Shown here: positions 1 through 11,683 of the stretch, piece by piece
How the letters are laid out: each line of letters begins with the position of its first letter
How positions within the stretch are numbered: position 1 is the first letter of the stretch
NCBI GenBank assembly: GCA_947650365.1
Contig: CANTAL010000196.1
Span: 124,001-188,000 of the forward strand
Direction of reading: 5' to 3'
Length of the DNA: 64,000 nucleotides
Source: Chamaelirium japonicum
Taxonomy: Eukaryota; Streptophyta; Magnoliopsida; Liliales; Melanthiaceae
Notes under the pieces: model-generated
The model's database searches: none
Seen by the model: only the letters and a program-made list of their open reading frames with translations
What the model was told of the DNA's origin: nothing
Program-made: the position numbers and the translations under genes

Positions 1-70
1 AGGCATTCGAGCGACATGTGGACGCGATGGGAGTCAAAACCGTTTTGCTTCGCTAGACCAAGTGGGAGAT
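1..70 (+). mobile_element. 3' end of internal region of a Ty1/copia LTR retrotransposon (partial)
   Basis: These bases lie immediately upstream of an LTR and end in a purine-rich tract, as the non-coding 3' tail of a plant copia element does. No coding domain is visible because the rest of the element lies left of the window. The family assignment rests on the tract and LTR-start arrangement common in plant copia elements. It is treated as a fossil retroelement; lineage is not determined. Confidence 0.8.
60..70 (+). other. Polypurine tract of the copia element
   Basis: AAGTGGGAGAT abuts the TGTTAGG start of the LTR. This is where second-strand DNA synthesis is primed during reverse transcription in the family. 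Its position marks the following LTR as the 3' one. Confidence 0.8.
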
Positions 71-1446
71 TGTTAGGATTGATGTGTTCTAAGCTTGTAA
101 AACTTTATGTTTTGGTCTAATAAAGATTGATAGTTATTAATATATGAGATGCATATAGGTGCGTAACATAGTTACGTGTTCTTTTGAGAACAGAGAGCCA
201 TGGTTATGTGGTAGTCCACTGAGTTGAAGACTGAGTGGATTGGTCCCGTATAACCTAAATAAGTTCGCAGCTATGATCAGGTTGGTCGCCTCATCATGTT
301 AAGCTGTTGGCGATGACAGTTCATGGGATGTCTTCACCATGGTCATCACCAGGCACAGTGTCTGTGGCTGAACGGAACTAACACGGTGTACAGATCAGTG
401 AGCAGACACTGGTACACTAAGCCGTGTTTCTGCTTAGGGTAAAACGGTCCTAAACCCTGAGGAACCACGACTGATGGACTAACCAGTTGCGTGGTGCTTT
501 GGCGCACCAATGTGTGAGGGTCCATATGCAGTGATCCAAAACCACGGTGTACTGGGTTACCCGGCTGGCGTTGCATTAGCGTGTCACTCCTGCAGGCCAT
601 CCACACCCCTGATGGGAGGTGCGTTCCTTGGTGTGACTTACACTGTACCAAACCCAGGCCTGGTGGTCATCAGTTTGACTGTTGACCGGGTTCGATTACT
701 CGACGGGGTAATCAGAGGTAAGATGTATAGGTCAACCTGGAAGGAACCAAGTCATATGATCATTCGAGTCTGACGGTAGTCTTCACCGCTCGAAGTGAAT
801 CATGGCATCAAGTGGAGGGACAGCGGGTTTACCACTACTAAGCGGAGAGCAGGGGTATGATGGAGAACATAGTAAGTCTGGGTGAATTGGAGTGCAGCCT
901 GCGTCGCACTCTGGGTGGCTACGCAGGTTAACTCGAGCTCAGAGGATCGATGGTACACTCGGGTAGTGTGTCGATCGAGCTTGAGTTGGAAGCCATGAAC
1001 CCCGGTCCCTGATGGTTCCACCTTATCAACATTATGTATGGTTCTTGAACCGTCTCCTCGGAACACCATAAGCAGGAGGAAGATAGAAGTATACGCTCCG
1101 TGTGTGCTTGGCACTAGAGCACGGTAGATGCGTAACTACATACGAGTACTAAGGGTTGAGCCCGGGATTAGTACAGAGTCGTATGTAGTAATCCCTTGCC
1201 ATAAGTGAACTTCGCTGCATAGGTGCGATGCACCGGGGTATGTTGCGAGTTGACTAGTTGACTATGCTAGAGGCACCCTCCGGTGGCCTCAGTTAATAGT
1301 AAGTAACTAGTAGATATCACTTAAGTAATGGCCGTTAGGTATCGCACGCTAGAAATGGTCAAAATGAGGCGTCGGGGCGTTTTGGTAAAAACCTCACTCT
1401 GCCGGACCTCACTGTTGGCCGAACCTAGTGGTGGGACACCTCACTA

Positions 1447-1497
1447 GGGCCGGCCCTATGATGTAGGGATAAGAATCCCTCATCTATAGGGCCGGCC
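1447..1497. repeat. Imperfect inverted repeat in the copia LTR (U3)
   Basis: GGGCCGGCCCTAT on the left is matched by ATAGGGCCGGCC on the right, with partly complementary TAGGGAT and AATCCCT closer to the centre. It could fold into a GC-capped hairpin about 160 bp upstream of the TATA box. The GGCCGGCC core is itself palindromic. Confidence 0.75.
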
Positions 1498-1617
1498 ATA
1501 TGGATAGGGATGGGGCGATAAATCGGTTAATATCGAGCCCTAAAAAGTGGGAAAACGGATAAATACGCGGAGAGATAAAAGGGAGATAATGGAGAGATAA
1601 TGAGAGGGGGTTAATAT

Positions 1618-1641
1618 CCCCTTGGATCCTTATCCAAGGGG
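1618..1641. repeat. Perfect 10-bp inverted repeat just upstream of the LTR TATA box
   Basis: CCCCTTGGAT, a 4-base CCTT spacer, then ATCCAAGGGG. The arms are exact reverse complements. It lies about 14 bp upstream of TATAAA, where a paired regulatory site or a hairpin could affect LTR promoter activity; that role is inferred. Confidence 0.8.
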
Positions 1642-1654
1642 TGTTGGCCGGCCC

Positions 1655-1660
1655 TATAAA
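1655..1660 (+). promoter_or_regulatory. Putative TATA box of the copia LTR promoter
   Basis: TATAAA in a GC-rich context (GCCCTATAAAGCCC), followed within about 45 bp by a long CT-rich run (CCCCCCTCTCTCTC) like a plant 5' leader. This would place the R/U5 boundary region in the last ~500 bp of the LTR. Transcription from it is inferred. Confidence 0.6.
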
Positions 1661-2200
1661 GCCCTATGGGGCGCCGGCCCCATGTACAAGAAAAACCGAA
1701 CCCCCCTCTCTCTCATCTCTCGAGTTCTCTCCCGTTTCATCTCCCGTTTCCCGCTTGCTACTTCGTCTTCCTCGCGTGGAGTTCTGAAGAAGGAGAAGGG
1801 TCGTTCTTCGGAGGCACTCAGAGATCCGAGAGCGACGTTCCGTGCATCGTGTGAGATCGGGTGAACAAGAAGGCAACATCTCCATTCGTACCGTCGGCAT
1901 CTTCGCGAACGATCTTCCGTCTCCATCGACAAAGAAGACAATCCTCCGCGGTTAAAAGATCCGTACGAAAGGTATGTGTAATCTAACATGTAGATCTAGC
2001 GAGCATTATGATTTGCATCCATGCTAGTTAATCATTACGCTAGATTGCCGTTAGGGGTTTTCGATTCTCGTGCATACACATGCACACATATGTAGATTAG
2101 TTTCTGTAAAAAATTAAATCGTGTAACGTGCACCATGAACGGTCTTTCGACCGCCAAATCGTTTCCGCTGCGAGCCTCTGACCCGGATTAACTTCCAACA

Positions 2201-3411
2201 ACATTTGTGAGAATGAATTAGAACGGATCGTACGAATGAATTAGAATGGATCGTACGAATGGATTAGAATGGATCGTACGAATGGATTAGAATGGATCGT
2301 ACGAATGAATTAGAATGGATCATACAAATGAATTAGAAAGGTTACATTCATGAGAATGAATTAGAATGGATCGTACGAATGAATTAGAATGGATCATAGG
2401 AATGAATTAGAATGGATCGTGCAAATGAATTAGAATGGATACATTCGTGCGAATGAATTAGAATGGATCGTAGGAATGAATTAGAATGGATCGTACTAAT
2501 GAATTAGAATGGTTACATTCGTGTGAATGAATTAGAATGGATCGTACGAATGGATTAGAATGGATCGTACGAATGGATTAGAATGGATCGTACGAATGAA
2601 TTAGAATGGATCGTACAAATGAATTAGAAAGGTTACATTTGTGAGAATGAAATAGAATGGATCATACGAATGAATTAGAATGGATCGTACGAATGGATTA
2701 GAATGGATCGTACGAATGGATTAGAATGGAACATACGAATTAATTAGAATGGATCATACAAATGAATTAGAAAGGTTACATTCGAGAGAATGAATTAGAA
2801 TGGATCGTACGAATGAATTAGAATGGATCATGCGAATGAATTTGAATGGATCGTACGAATGAATTAGAATGGATCGAACGAATGAATTAGAATGGATACA
2901 TTCGAGCGAATGAATTAGAATAGATCGTAGGAATGAATTAGAATGGATCATACGAATGAATTAGAATGGATCGTACGAACGAATTAGAATGGATCGTACA
3001 AACGAATTAGAATGGATCGTATGAACGAATTAGAATGGATCGTACGAATGAATTAGAATGGATCGTACGAATGAATTAGAATGGATACATTCGTGCGAAT
3101 GAATTAGAATGGATCGTACGAATGAATTAGAATGGATCGTGCGAATGAATTAGAATAAATTGTACGAATGAATTAGAATGGATCGTACGAATGAATTAGA
3201 ATGGATACATTTGTACGAATAAATTAGAATGGATTGTACGAATGAATTAGAATGGATACATTCTTGCGAATAAATTAGAATGGATCGTATATTCGTGCAA
3301 ATAAATTAGAATGGATCATTCGAATGAATTAGAATGGATCGTGCGAATGAATTAGAATGAATCGTACGAAAGCATTAGAATGGATCATACGAATGAATTA
3401 GAATGAATCGT
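2201..3411 (+). repeat. Satellite block 1, plus
   Basis: Starts in mid type-C unit directly at the copia LTR end. It has runs of GAATGGATTA-type units and later GAACGAATTA-type units near 2980-3040. It ends at a seamless plus-to-minus switch centred on CGTACG at 3409-3414. Confidence 0.95.
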
Positions 3412-3540
3412 ACGATCCATTCTAATTCATTTGTACGATCCATTCTAATTCATTCGCACGATCCATTCTTATTCATTCGTATGATCAATTCTAATTCATT
3501 CGTACAATCCATTCTAATTCAGTCGTATGAATGTATCATA
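3412..3540 (-). repeat. Satellite block 2, minus (short)
   Basis: About five inverted units. The right end is the recurrent junction GTCGTATGAATGTATCATA (3522-3540), which also occurs at 45981 and, in complement, at several other switches. Confidence 0.9.
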
Positions 3541-5139
3541 CGAATGAATTAGAATAGATATATTCATGCGAATGAATTAGAATGGATCGTACGAATGGAT
3601 TAGAATGGATCGTACGAATGGATTAGAATGGATCGTACGAATGGATTAGAATGGATTGTACGAATGGATTAGAATGGATCGTACGAACGAATTAGAATGG
3701 ATCGTATGAACGAATTAGAATGGATCGTACGAATGAATTAGAATGGATACATTCGAGCGAATAAATTAGAATGGTTCGTACGAATGAATTAGAATGGATC
3801 ATAGGAATGAATTAGAATGGATCATGCAAATGAATTAGAATGGATACATTCGTGCGAATGAATTAGAATGGATCGTAGGAATGAATTAGAATGGATCTTA
3901 CGAATGAATTAGAATGGTTACATTCATGCGAATGAATTAGAATGGATCGTACGAATGGATTAGAATGGATCGTACGAATGGATTAGAATGGATCGTACGA
4001 ATGAATTTGAATGGATCGTACAAATGAATTAGAAAGGTTACATTTGTAAGAATGAATTAGAATGGATCGTACGAATGGATTAGAATGGATCGTACGAATG
4101 GATTAGAATGGATCGTACGAATGGATTAGAATGGATCGTACGAATGAATTAGAATGGATCGTACAAATGTATTAGAAAGGTTACATTCATGAGAATGAAT
4201 TAGAATGGATCGTACGAATGAATTAGAATGGATTATGCGAATGAATTTGAATGTATCGTACGAATGAATTAGAATGGATCAAACGAATGAATTAGAATGG
4301 ATACATTCGAGCAAATGAATTAGAATAGATCGTAGGAATGAATAAGAATGGATCATACGAATGAATTAGAATGGATCGTGCGAATGAATTAGAATGGATC
4401 ATACGAATGAATTAGAATGGATATATTCGTGCGAATGAATTAGAATGGATCGTACGAATAAATTAGAATGGATCGTACGAATGAATTAGAATGAATCATA
4501 GGAATGAATTAGAATGGATCGTGCAAATGAAATAGAATGGATCGTATGAATGAATATGAATGGATCGTACGAATGAATTAGAATGGATACATTTGTGCGA
4601 ATGAATTAGAATGGATCGTACTAATGAATTAGAAAGGTTACATTTGTGAAAATGAACTAGAATGGATCGTACGAATGGATTAGAATGGATCGTACGAATG
4701 GATTAGAACGTATTGTACAAATGAATTAGAATAGATACATTTGTGCGAATGGATTAGAATAGATCGTACGAATGAATTAGAATGGATCGTGCGAATGAAT
4801 GAATTAGTATGGATCGTACGAATGGATTAGAATGGATCGTGCGAATGAATTAGAATGGATCGTACGAATGAATTAGAATGGATACATTCATGCGAATGAA
4901 TTAGAATGGATCGTACGAATGAATTAGAATAGATCATACAAATGAATTAGAATGGATCGTGCGAATGAATTAGAATGGATCATAGAATGGATCATGTGAA
5001 TGAATTATAATGGATACATTTGTACGAATAAATTAGAATGGATTGTATGAATGAATTAGAATGGATCGTGCGAATGAATTAGAATGGATCGTGCGAATGA
5101 ATTAGAATGGATCGTACAAATGAATTAGAAGGGATCGTA
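3541..5139 (+). repeat. Satellite block 3, plus
   Basis: Mixed A/B/C units with several GAATGGATTA runs (3594-3690, 3945-4000, 4072-4140). A slipped GAATGAATGAATTA unit occurs near 4790. Ends at a CGTACG palindrome near 5139. Confidence 0.93.
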
Positions 5140-5267
5140 CGATTCATTCGTACGATCCATTCTAATTCGCTCGAATGTATCCATTCTAACTCATTCGCTC
5201 GAATGTATCCATTCTAATTCATTCATACAAATGTTACATACTTGAGAATGAATTAGAATGGATCGTA
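5140..5267. repeat. Satellite micro-blocks: minus 5140-5233, plus 5234-5267
   Basis: About four inverted units are followed by a single plus unit with its C/B-like lead (ATGTTACATACTTGAG), then another plus-to-minus switch at CGTACG. This is one of the smallest strand islands in the window. Confidence 0.85.
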
Positions 5268-6740
5268 CGATCCATTCTAATTCATTCTCACGAATGTAAC
5301 CTTTTTAATTCATTTGTATGATCCATTCGTACGATCCATTATAATTCATTCATACGGTCTATTCTAATTCATTCGCACGAATGTATCCATTCTAATTCAT
5401 TCGCACAATCCAATCTAATTCAAATGTACGATCGATTCTAATTCATTCACATGATGTATTCTAATTCATTCGTATGATCCATTCTAATTCATTCGTACGA
5501 TCCATTCTAATTCATTCCTACGATTTATTCTAATTCATTCGCACGAATGTATCCATTCTAATTTATTTGCACGATCCATTCTAATTCATTCCTATGATCC
5601 ATTCTAATTCATTCGTACGATCCATTCTAATTCATTCGTACGATCCATTCTAATTCATTCTCACAAATGTAACCTTTCTAATTCATTTGTACGATCAATT
5701 CTAATTCATTCGCACGATCCATTCTAATTCATTCGTACGATTCATTCTAATTCATTCGTATGAGCTATTCAAATTCATTCGCACGAATGTATCAATTCTA
5801 ATTCATTTGCACGATCCATTCTAATTCATTCCTATAATCCATTCTAATTCATTCGTACGATCCATTCTAATTCATTCGCTCGAATGTATCCATTCTAATT
5901 CATTCGTACGATCCATTCTAATACGTTCATACGATCCATTCTAATTCGTTCGTACGATCCATTCTAATTCGTTCGTACGATCCTAATTCATTCATACGAA
6001 CCATTCTAATTCATTCGCACGATCCATTCTAATTCATTCGCACGATCCATTCTAATTCATTCGCACAATCCATTCTAATTCATTCGCACGAATGTATCCA
6101 TTTTAATTCATTCGCACGATCCCTTCTAATTCATTAGCACTATCCATTCTAATTTATTCGTACAATCTATTCTAATTCATTCGCTCGGATGTATCCATTC
6201 TAATTCATTCGTACGATCCATTCTAATTCATTCGTATGATCCATTCTAACTCATTCGGTGGATCCATTCTAATTCATTCCTACGATCCATTCTAATTCAT
6301 TCCTACGATCTATTCTAATTCATTCGCTCGAATGTATCCATTCTAATACATTCGTACGATCCATTCTAATTCATTCGTATGATCCATTCTAACTCATTCG
6401 GTGGATCCATTCTAATTTATTCGTACGATCCATTCTAATTCATTCATACGATCCATTCTAATTCATTCGCACGAATGTATCCATTCTAATTCATTCGCAC
6501 GATCCATTCTAATTCATTCGCACTATCCATTCTAATTCATTCCTATGATCTATTCTAATTCATTCGCTCGAATGTATCCATTCTAATTCATTCGTACGAT
6601 CCATTCTAATTCATTCGTACGATCCATTCTAATTCGTTCGTACGATCCATTCTAATTCATTCGTACGATCCATTCTAATTCATTCGCATGATCCATTCTA
6701 ATTCATTCGTATGATCCATTCTAATTCATTCATATGATAC
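5268..6740 (-). repeat. Satellite block 4, minus
   Basis: Inverted A and B units. The rare GGATCC-bearing variant (CTCATTCGGTGGATCC) is present near 6250 and 6400. The right boundary is the recurrent junction TATGATACATTCATACGAC (6733-6751). Confidence 0.93.
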
Positions 6741-8635
6741 ATTCATACGACTGAATTAGAATGGATTGTACGAATGAATTAGAATTGATCATACGAATGA
6801 ATAAGAATGGATCGTACGAATGAATTAGAATGGATCGTGCGAATGAATTAGAATGGATCGTACGAACGAATTAGAATGGATATATTTGAACGAATAAATT
6901 AGAATGAATCATACGAATCAATTAGAATGGATCGTACGAATGAATTAGAATGGATCGTGCGAATGAATTAGAATCGATCGTACGAATGAATTAGAATGGA
7001 TCGTACGAATGAATTAGATCGTACGAATGAATTAGAATGGATCGTACGAATGAATTAAAATGGATATATTCATATGACTGAATTAGAATGGATCGTATGA
7101 ATTAATTATAATGGATCATACGAATGAATTTGAATGGATCGTGCGAATGAATTAGAATGGATCGTACGAACGAATTAGAATGGATCGTAAGAACGAATTA
7201 GAATGGATCGTACGAACGAATTAGAATGGATCATACGAATGGATTAGAATGGATCGTACGAATGGATCATGCGAATGAATTAGAATGGATCGTACGAATG
7301 AATTAGAATGGATACATTCGAGCGAATGAATTAGAACGCATTCTACAAATGAATTAGAATGGATCATACGAATGCATTAGAAAGGATACACTCGAGCGAA
7401 TGAATTATAACGCATTGTACGAATGAATTAGAATGGATCATGCGAATGAATTAAAAAGGATCGTACAAATGAATTAGAATGGATCGTGCGGATGAATTAG
7501 AATGGATTGTACGAACGAATTAGAATGGATCGTACGAACGAATTAGAATGGATCATACGAATGAATTAGAATGGACCGTACGAATGAATTAGAATGGATC
7601 ATATGAATGAATTAGAATGGATACATTTGTGCGATGAATAAGAATGGAGCGTACGAATGAATTAGAATGGAGCGTGCGAATGAATTAGAATGGATCGTAT
7701 GAATGAATTAGAATAGATATATTTGAACGAATAAATTAGAATGGATCATACGAATGAATTAGAATGGATCATATGAATGAATTAGAATGGATCATGAGAA
7801 TGAATTAGAATGGATCGTGCGAATGAATTAGAATGGATATATTCGTGCGAATGAATTAGAATGGATCGTGCGAATGAATTAGAATGGATCGTGCGAATGA
7901 ATTAGAATAGATCATACGAATGAATTAGAATGGATTGTACGAATGAATTAGAATGGATACATTCGTGCGAACGAATTAGAATGGATCATACGATTGAATT
8001 AGAATGGATCGTACGAATGAATTAGAATGGATCATGCGAATGAATTTGAATGGATCGTACGAATGAATTAGAATGGATCGAACGAATGAATTAGAATGGA
8101 TACATTCGAGCGAATGAATTAGAATAGATCGTAGGAATGAATTAGAATAGATCATACGAATGAATTAGAATGGATCGTACGAATGAATTGGAATGGATCG
8201 TACGAATGAATTAGAATGGATACATTCATGCAAATGAATTAGAATGGATCGTAGGAATGAATTAGAATGGATCATACGAATGAATTAGAATGGATCGTGT
8301 GAATGAAATAGAATGGATCGTACGAATGAATTAGAATGGATCGTACGAACGAATTAGAATGGATCGTACGAACGAATTAGAATGGATCGTACGAACGAAT
8401 TAGAATGGATCGTACGAATGAATTAGAATGGATATATTCGAGCGAATGAATTAGAATGGATCGTACAAATGAATTAGAAAGGTTACATTCGTGAGAATGA
8501 ATTAGAATGGATCCTACGAATGAAATAGAATGGATCGTATGAATGAATTAGAATGGATACATTGGAGCAAATGAATTAGAATGGATCGTACGAATGAATT
8601 AGAATGGATCGTGCGAATGAATTAGAATGGATCGC
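6741..8635 (+). repeat. Satellite block 5, plus
   Basis: Contains a shortened unit in which half 2 loses GAATGG (GAATTAGATCGTACG, about 7011-7025). This is followed near 7063 by a sequence like half of the recurrent junction (ATTCATATGACTGAATTAG) inside a plus block. Type A with GAACGAATTA forms a run near 7165-7230. Confidence 0.92.
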
Positions 8636-9088
8636 ACGATCCATTCAAATTCATTCGTACGATCCATTCTAATTCATTCGTACGATCCATTCTAATTCAT
8701 TCTCACAAATGTAACCTTTCTAATTCATTTGTATCATCCATTCTAATTCATTCGTACGATCCATTCTAATTCATTCGTACGATCCATTCTAATTCATTTG
8801 CTCAAATGTATCCATTCTAATTCATTCATACGATCCATTCTATTTCATTCGTAGGATCCATTCTAATTCATTCTCACGAATGTAACCTTTCTAATTCATT
8901 TGTACGATCCATTCTAATTCATTCGCTCGAATGTATCCATTCTAATTCATTCGTACGATCCATTCTAATTCGTTCGTACGATCCATTCTAATTCGTTCGT
9001 ACGATCCATTCTAATTCGTTCGTACGATCCTTTCTAATTCATTCGTACGATCCATTCTATTTCATTCGTACGATCCATTCTAATTCAT
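8636..9088 (-). repeat. Satellite block 6, minus
   Basis: Inverted units including three successive TTCGTTCGTAC variants (about 8965-9025). The switch back to plus is at TAATTCATTAGAAAGG, a join in which TTCATTAG is shared between strands instead of CGTACG. Confidence 0.9.
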
Positions 9089-9274
9089 TAGAAAGGTTAC
9101 ATTCGTGAGAATGAATTAGAATGGATACATTTGTGAGAATGAATTAGAATAGATTAGAATGGATCATACGAATGGAATAGAATCCATTCTAATTCATTTG
9201 TATGATCCATTCTAATTCATCGCACGATCTATTCTAATTCATTCGCTCGAATGTATCCATTCTAATTCATTCGT
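9089..9274. repeat. Satellite micro-blocks: plus 9089-9183, minus 9184-9274
   Basis: Two islands of about four units each. The first join is GAATAGAATCCATTCTAATTC, where adjacent half-units face each other. The second is the seamless ATTCGTACGAAT palindrome at 9269-9280. Confidence 0.87.
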
Positions 9275-9777
9275 ACGAATGAATTACAATGGATTGTATG
9301 AATGAATAAGAATGGATCGTACGAATGAATTAGAATGGATACATTCGTATGAATAAATTGGAATGAATCGTACGAATGAATTAAAATGGATATATTTGTG
9401 CGAATGAATTAGAATGGATCATACGATTGAATTTGAATGGATCGTACGAATAAATTAGAATGGATACATTTGTGCGATGAATAAGAATGGAGCGTACGAA
9501 TGAATTTGAATGGAGCGTACGAATGAACTAGAATGGATACCTTCGTAGGAATGAATAAGAATGGATCGTACGAATGGATTAGAATGGATCGTACGAATGG
9601 ATTAGAATGGATCGTATGAATGAATTAGAATGGATCATACAAATGAATTAGAAAGGTTACATTTGTGAGAATGAATTAGAATGGATCGTACGAATGAATT
9701 AGAATGGATCGTACGAATGAATTTGAATGGATCGTGCGATGAATTAGGATGGATCATACAAATGAATTAGAAAGGAT
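9275..9777 (+). repeat. Satellite block 7, plus
   Basis: Mixed A/B units, including GTGCGATGAATAAG variants that lack one A near 9475. Ends AAAGGATTCTAATCC, an opposing half-unit join. Confidence 0.9.
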
Positions 9778-10093
9778 TCTAATCCATTCGTACGATCCAT
9801 TCTAATCTATTCTAATTTATTCGCACAAATGAATCCATTCTAATTCATTCGCACGAATGTATCCATTCTAATTAATTCGTACGATCCATTATAATTCATT
9901 CGTATTATCCATTCTTATTTATTCGCACGATCCATTCTAATTGATTCGCACGATCCATTCTAATTCATTCGCACGAATGTATCCATTCTAATTCATTTGT
10001 ACGATCCATTCTAATTCATTCACATGATCCATTCTAATTCATTCGTGCGATCCATTCTAATTCATTTGTATGATCCATTCTAATTCATTCGTA
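9778..10093 (-). repeat. Satellite block 8, minus
   Basis: About 13 inverted units. Returns to plus at TTCGTACGAATAAATT, a seamless palindrome switch. Confidence 0.9.
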
Positions 10094-11341
10094 CGAATAA
10101 ATTAGAATGGATCATAGGAATGAATTAGAATGGATCGTGCAAATGAATTAGAATGGATACATTCGTGCGAATGAATTAGAATGGATCGTAGGAATGAATT
10201 AGAATGGATCGTACGAATGAATTATAATGGTTACATTCGTGCGAATGAATTAGAATGGATCGTACGAATGGATTAGAATGGATCGTACGAATGGATTAGA
10301 ATGGATCGTACGAATGAATTAGAATGGATCGTACAAATGAATTAGAAAGGTTATATTTGTGAGAATGAATTAGAATGGATCGTACGAATGAATTAGAATG
10401 GATCGTACGAATTGATTAGAATGGATCGTACGAATGAATTAGAATGGATCGTACGAATGCATTAGACTGGATACATTCGTGCGAATGAATTAGAATGGAT
10501 CGTACGAATGAATTAGAACGGATCGTACGAATGAATTAGAATGGATCGTGCGAATGAATTAGAATGGATCGTACGAATGAATAAGAATGGATACATTTGT
10601 GCGAATGAATTAGAATGGATCGTACGAATGAATTAGAATGGATCATACGAATGAATTAGAATGGATCGTACGAATGAATTAGAATGGATCGTGCGAATGA
10701 ATTAGAATAGATCATACAAATGAATTAGAATCTATACATTTGTGCGAATGAGTTTGAATGGATCATACGAATGAATTAGAATGGATCGTACGAATGAATT
10801 AGAATGGATCATACGAATGAATTAGAATGGATCGTGCGAATGAATTAGAATGGATTGTACGAATGAATTAGAATGGATACATTCGAGCGAATGAATTAGA
10901 ATAGATCGTAGGAATGAATTAGAATGGATCATACAAATGAATTAGAATGGATCGTATGAATGGATTTGAATGGATCGTACGAATGAATTAGAATGGATCG
11001 TACGAATGAATTAGAATAGCTCATACGAATAAATTAGAATGAATCGTACGAATGAATTAGAATGGATCGCACGAATGAATTAGAATGGATCATGCGAATG
11101 AATTAGAATGGATCGTACAAATGAATTAGAATGGATACATTCGTGCGAATGAATTAGAATGGATCGTGCGAATCAATTAGAATGGATCGTGCGAATAAAT
11201 AAGAATGGATAATACGAATGAATTAGAATGGATCGTACGAATTAATTAGAATGGATACATTCGTGCGAATGAATTAGAATGGATTCATTTGTGCGAATAA
11301 ATTAGAATAGATTAGAATGGATCGAACGAATGGATTAGAAT
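10094..11341 (+). repeat. Satellite block 9, plus
   Basis: Type A and B units, with a GGATTA-A-C cassette near 10255-10375. Ends GGATTAGAATCCATTCTAA, two half-units face to face. Confidence 0.92.
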
Positions 11342-11683
11342 CCATTCTAATTCATTTGTATGATCCATCCTAATTCATCGCACGATCCATTCAAGTTCAT
11401 TCGTACGATCCATTCTAATTCATTCGTACGATCCATTCTAATTCATTCTCACAAATGTAACCTTTCTAATTCATTTGTATGATCCATTCTAATTCATTCA
11501 TACGATCCATTCTAATCCATTCGTACGATCCATTCTAATCCATTTGTACGATCCATTCTTATTCATTCCTACGAAGGTATCCATTCTAGTTCATTCGTAC
11601 GCTCCATTCTAATTCATTCATACGCTCCATTTTATTCATCGCACAAATGTATCCATTCTAATTTATTCGTACGATCCATTCAA
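11342..11683 (-). repeat. Satellite block 10, minus
   Basis: Inverted units with an ATCGCAC-type shortened unit near 11385 and 11638. The right end is CCATTCAAATGGATCG near 11680. Confidence 0.9.

Larger units (their letters stand above)
71..2200 (+). mobile_element. 3' LTR of a Ty1/copia retrotransposon, 2130 bp, looks whole
   Basis: The LTR starts TGTTAGGATT and ends TTCCAACA, so it has the canonical TG...CA ends with a TGTT/AACA inverted pair. It follows a polypurine tract. It is followed by satellite rather than a tRNA primer-binding site, so it is the 3' copy. A TATA box lies near 1655, followed by a pyrimidine-rich stretch typical of an LTR leader. The satellite starts in mid-unit at 2201 (ACATTTGTGAG, the tail of a type-C unit), so the element probably inserted into the array. 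The partner target-site copy would be ACATT left of the element, outside the window. At about 2.1 kb the LTR is long, as in Angela/Tork-like lineages, but that lineage is a guess. No age can be given without the 5' LTR. The short frames inside it (about 60-110 codons, overlapping on both strands) look non-coding. Confidence 0.85.

Noticed and set aside
1-70. Coding end of a retroelement polyprotein
   Set aside because: Too short to show any domain; the bases next to a polypurine tract are normally non-coding.
346-1114. Frames of 87-104 codons on both strands
   Set aside because: They lie wholly inside the copia LTR and overlap one another; no domain or codon pattern supports coding.
1622-1989. 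Four overlapping frames of 62-111 codons with Ser/Arg-rich text
   Set aside because: They come from the CT-rich leader part of the LTR read on both strands, a composition effect.
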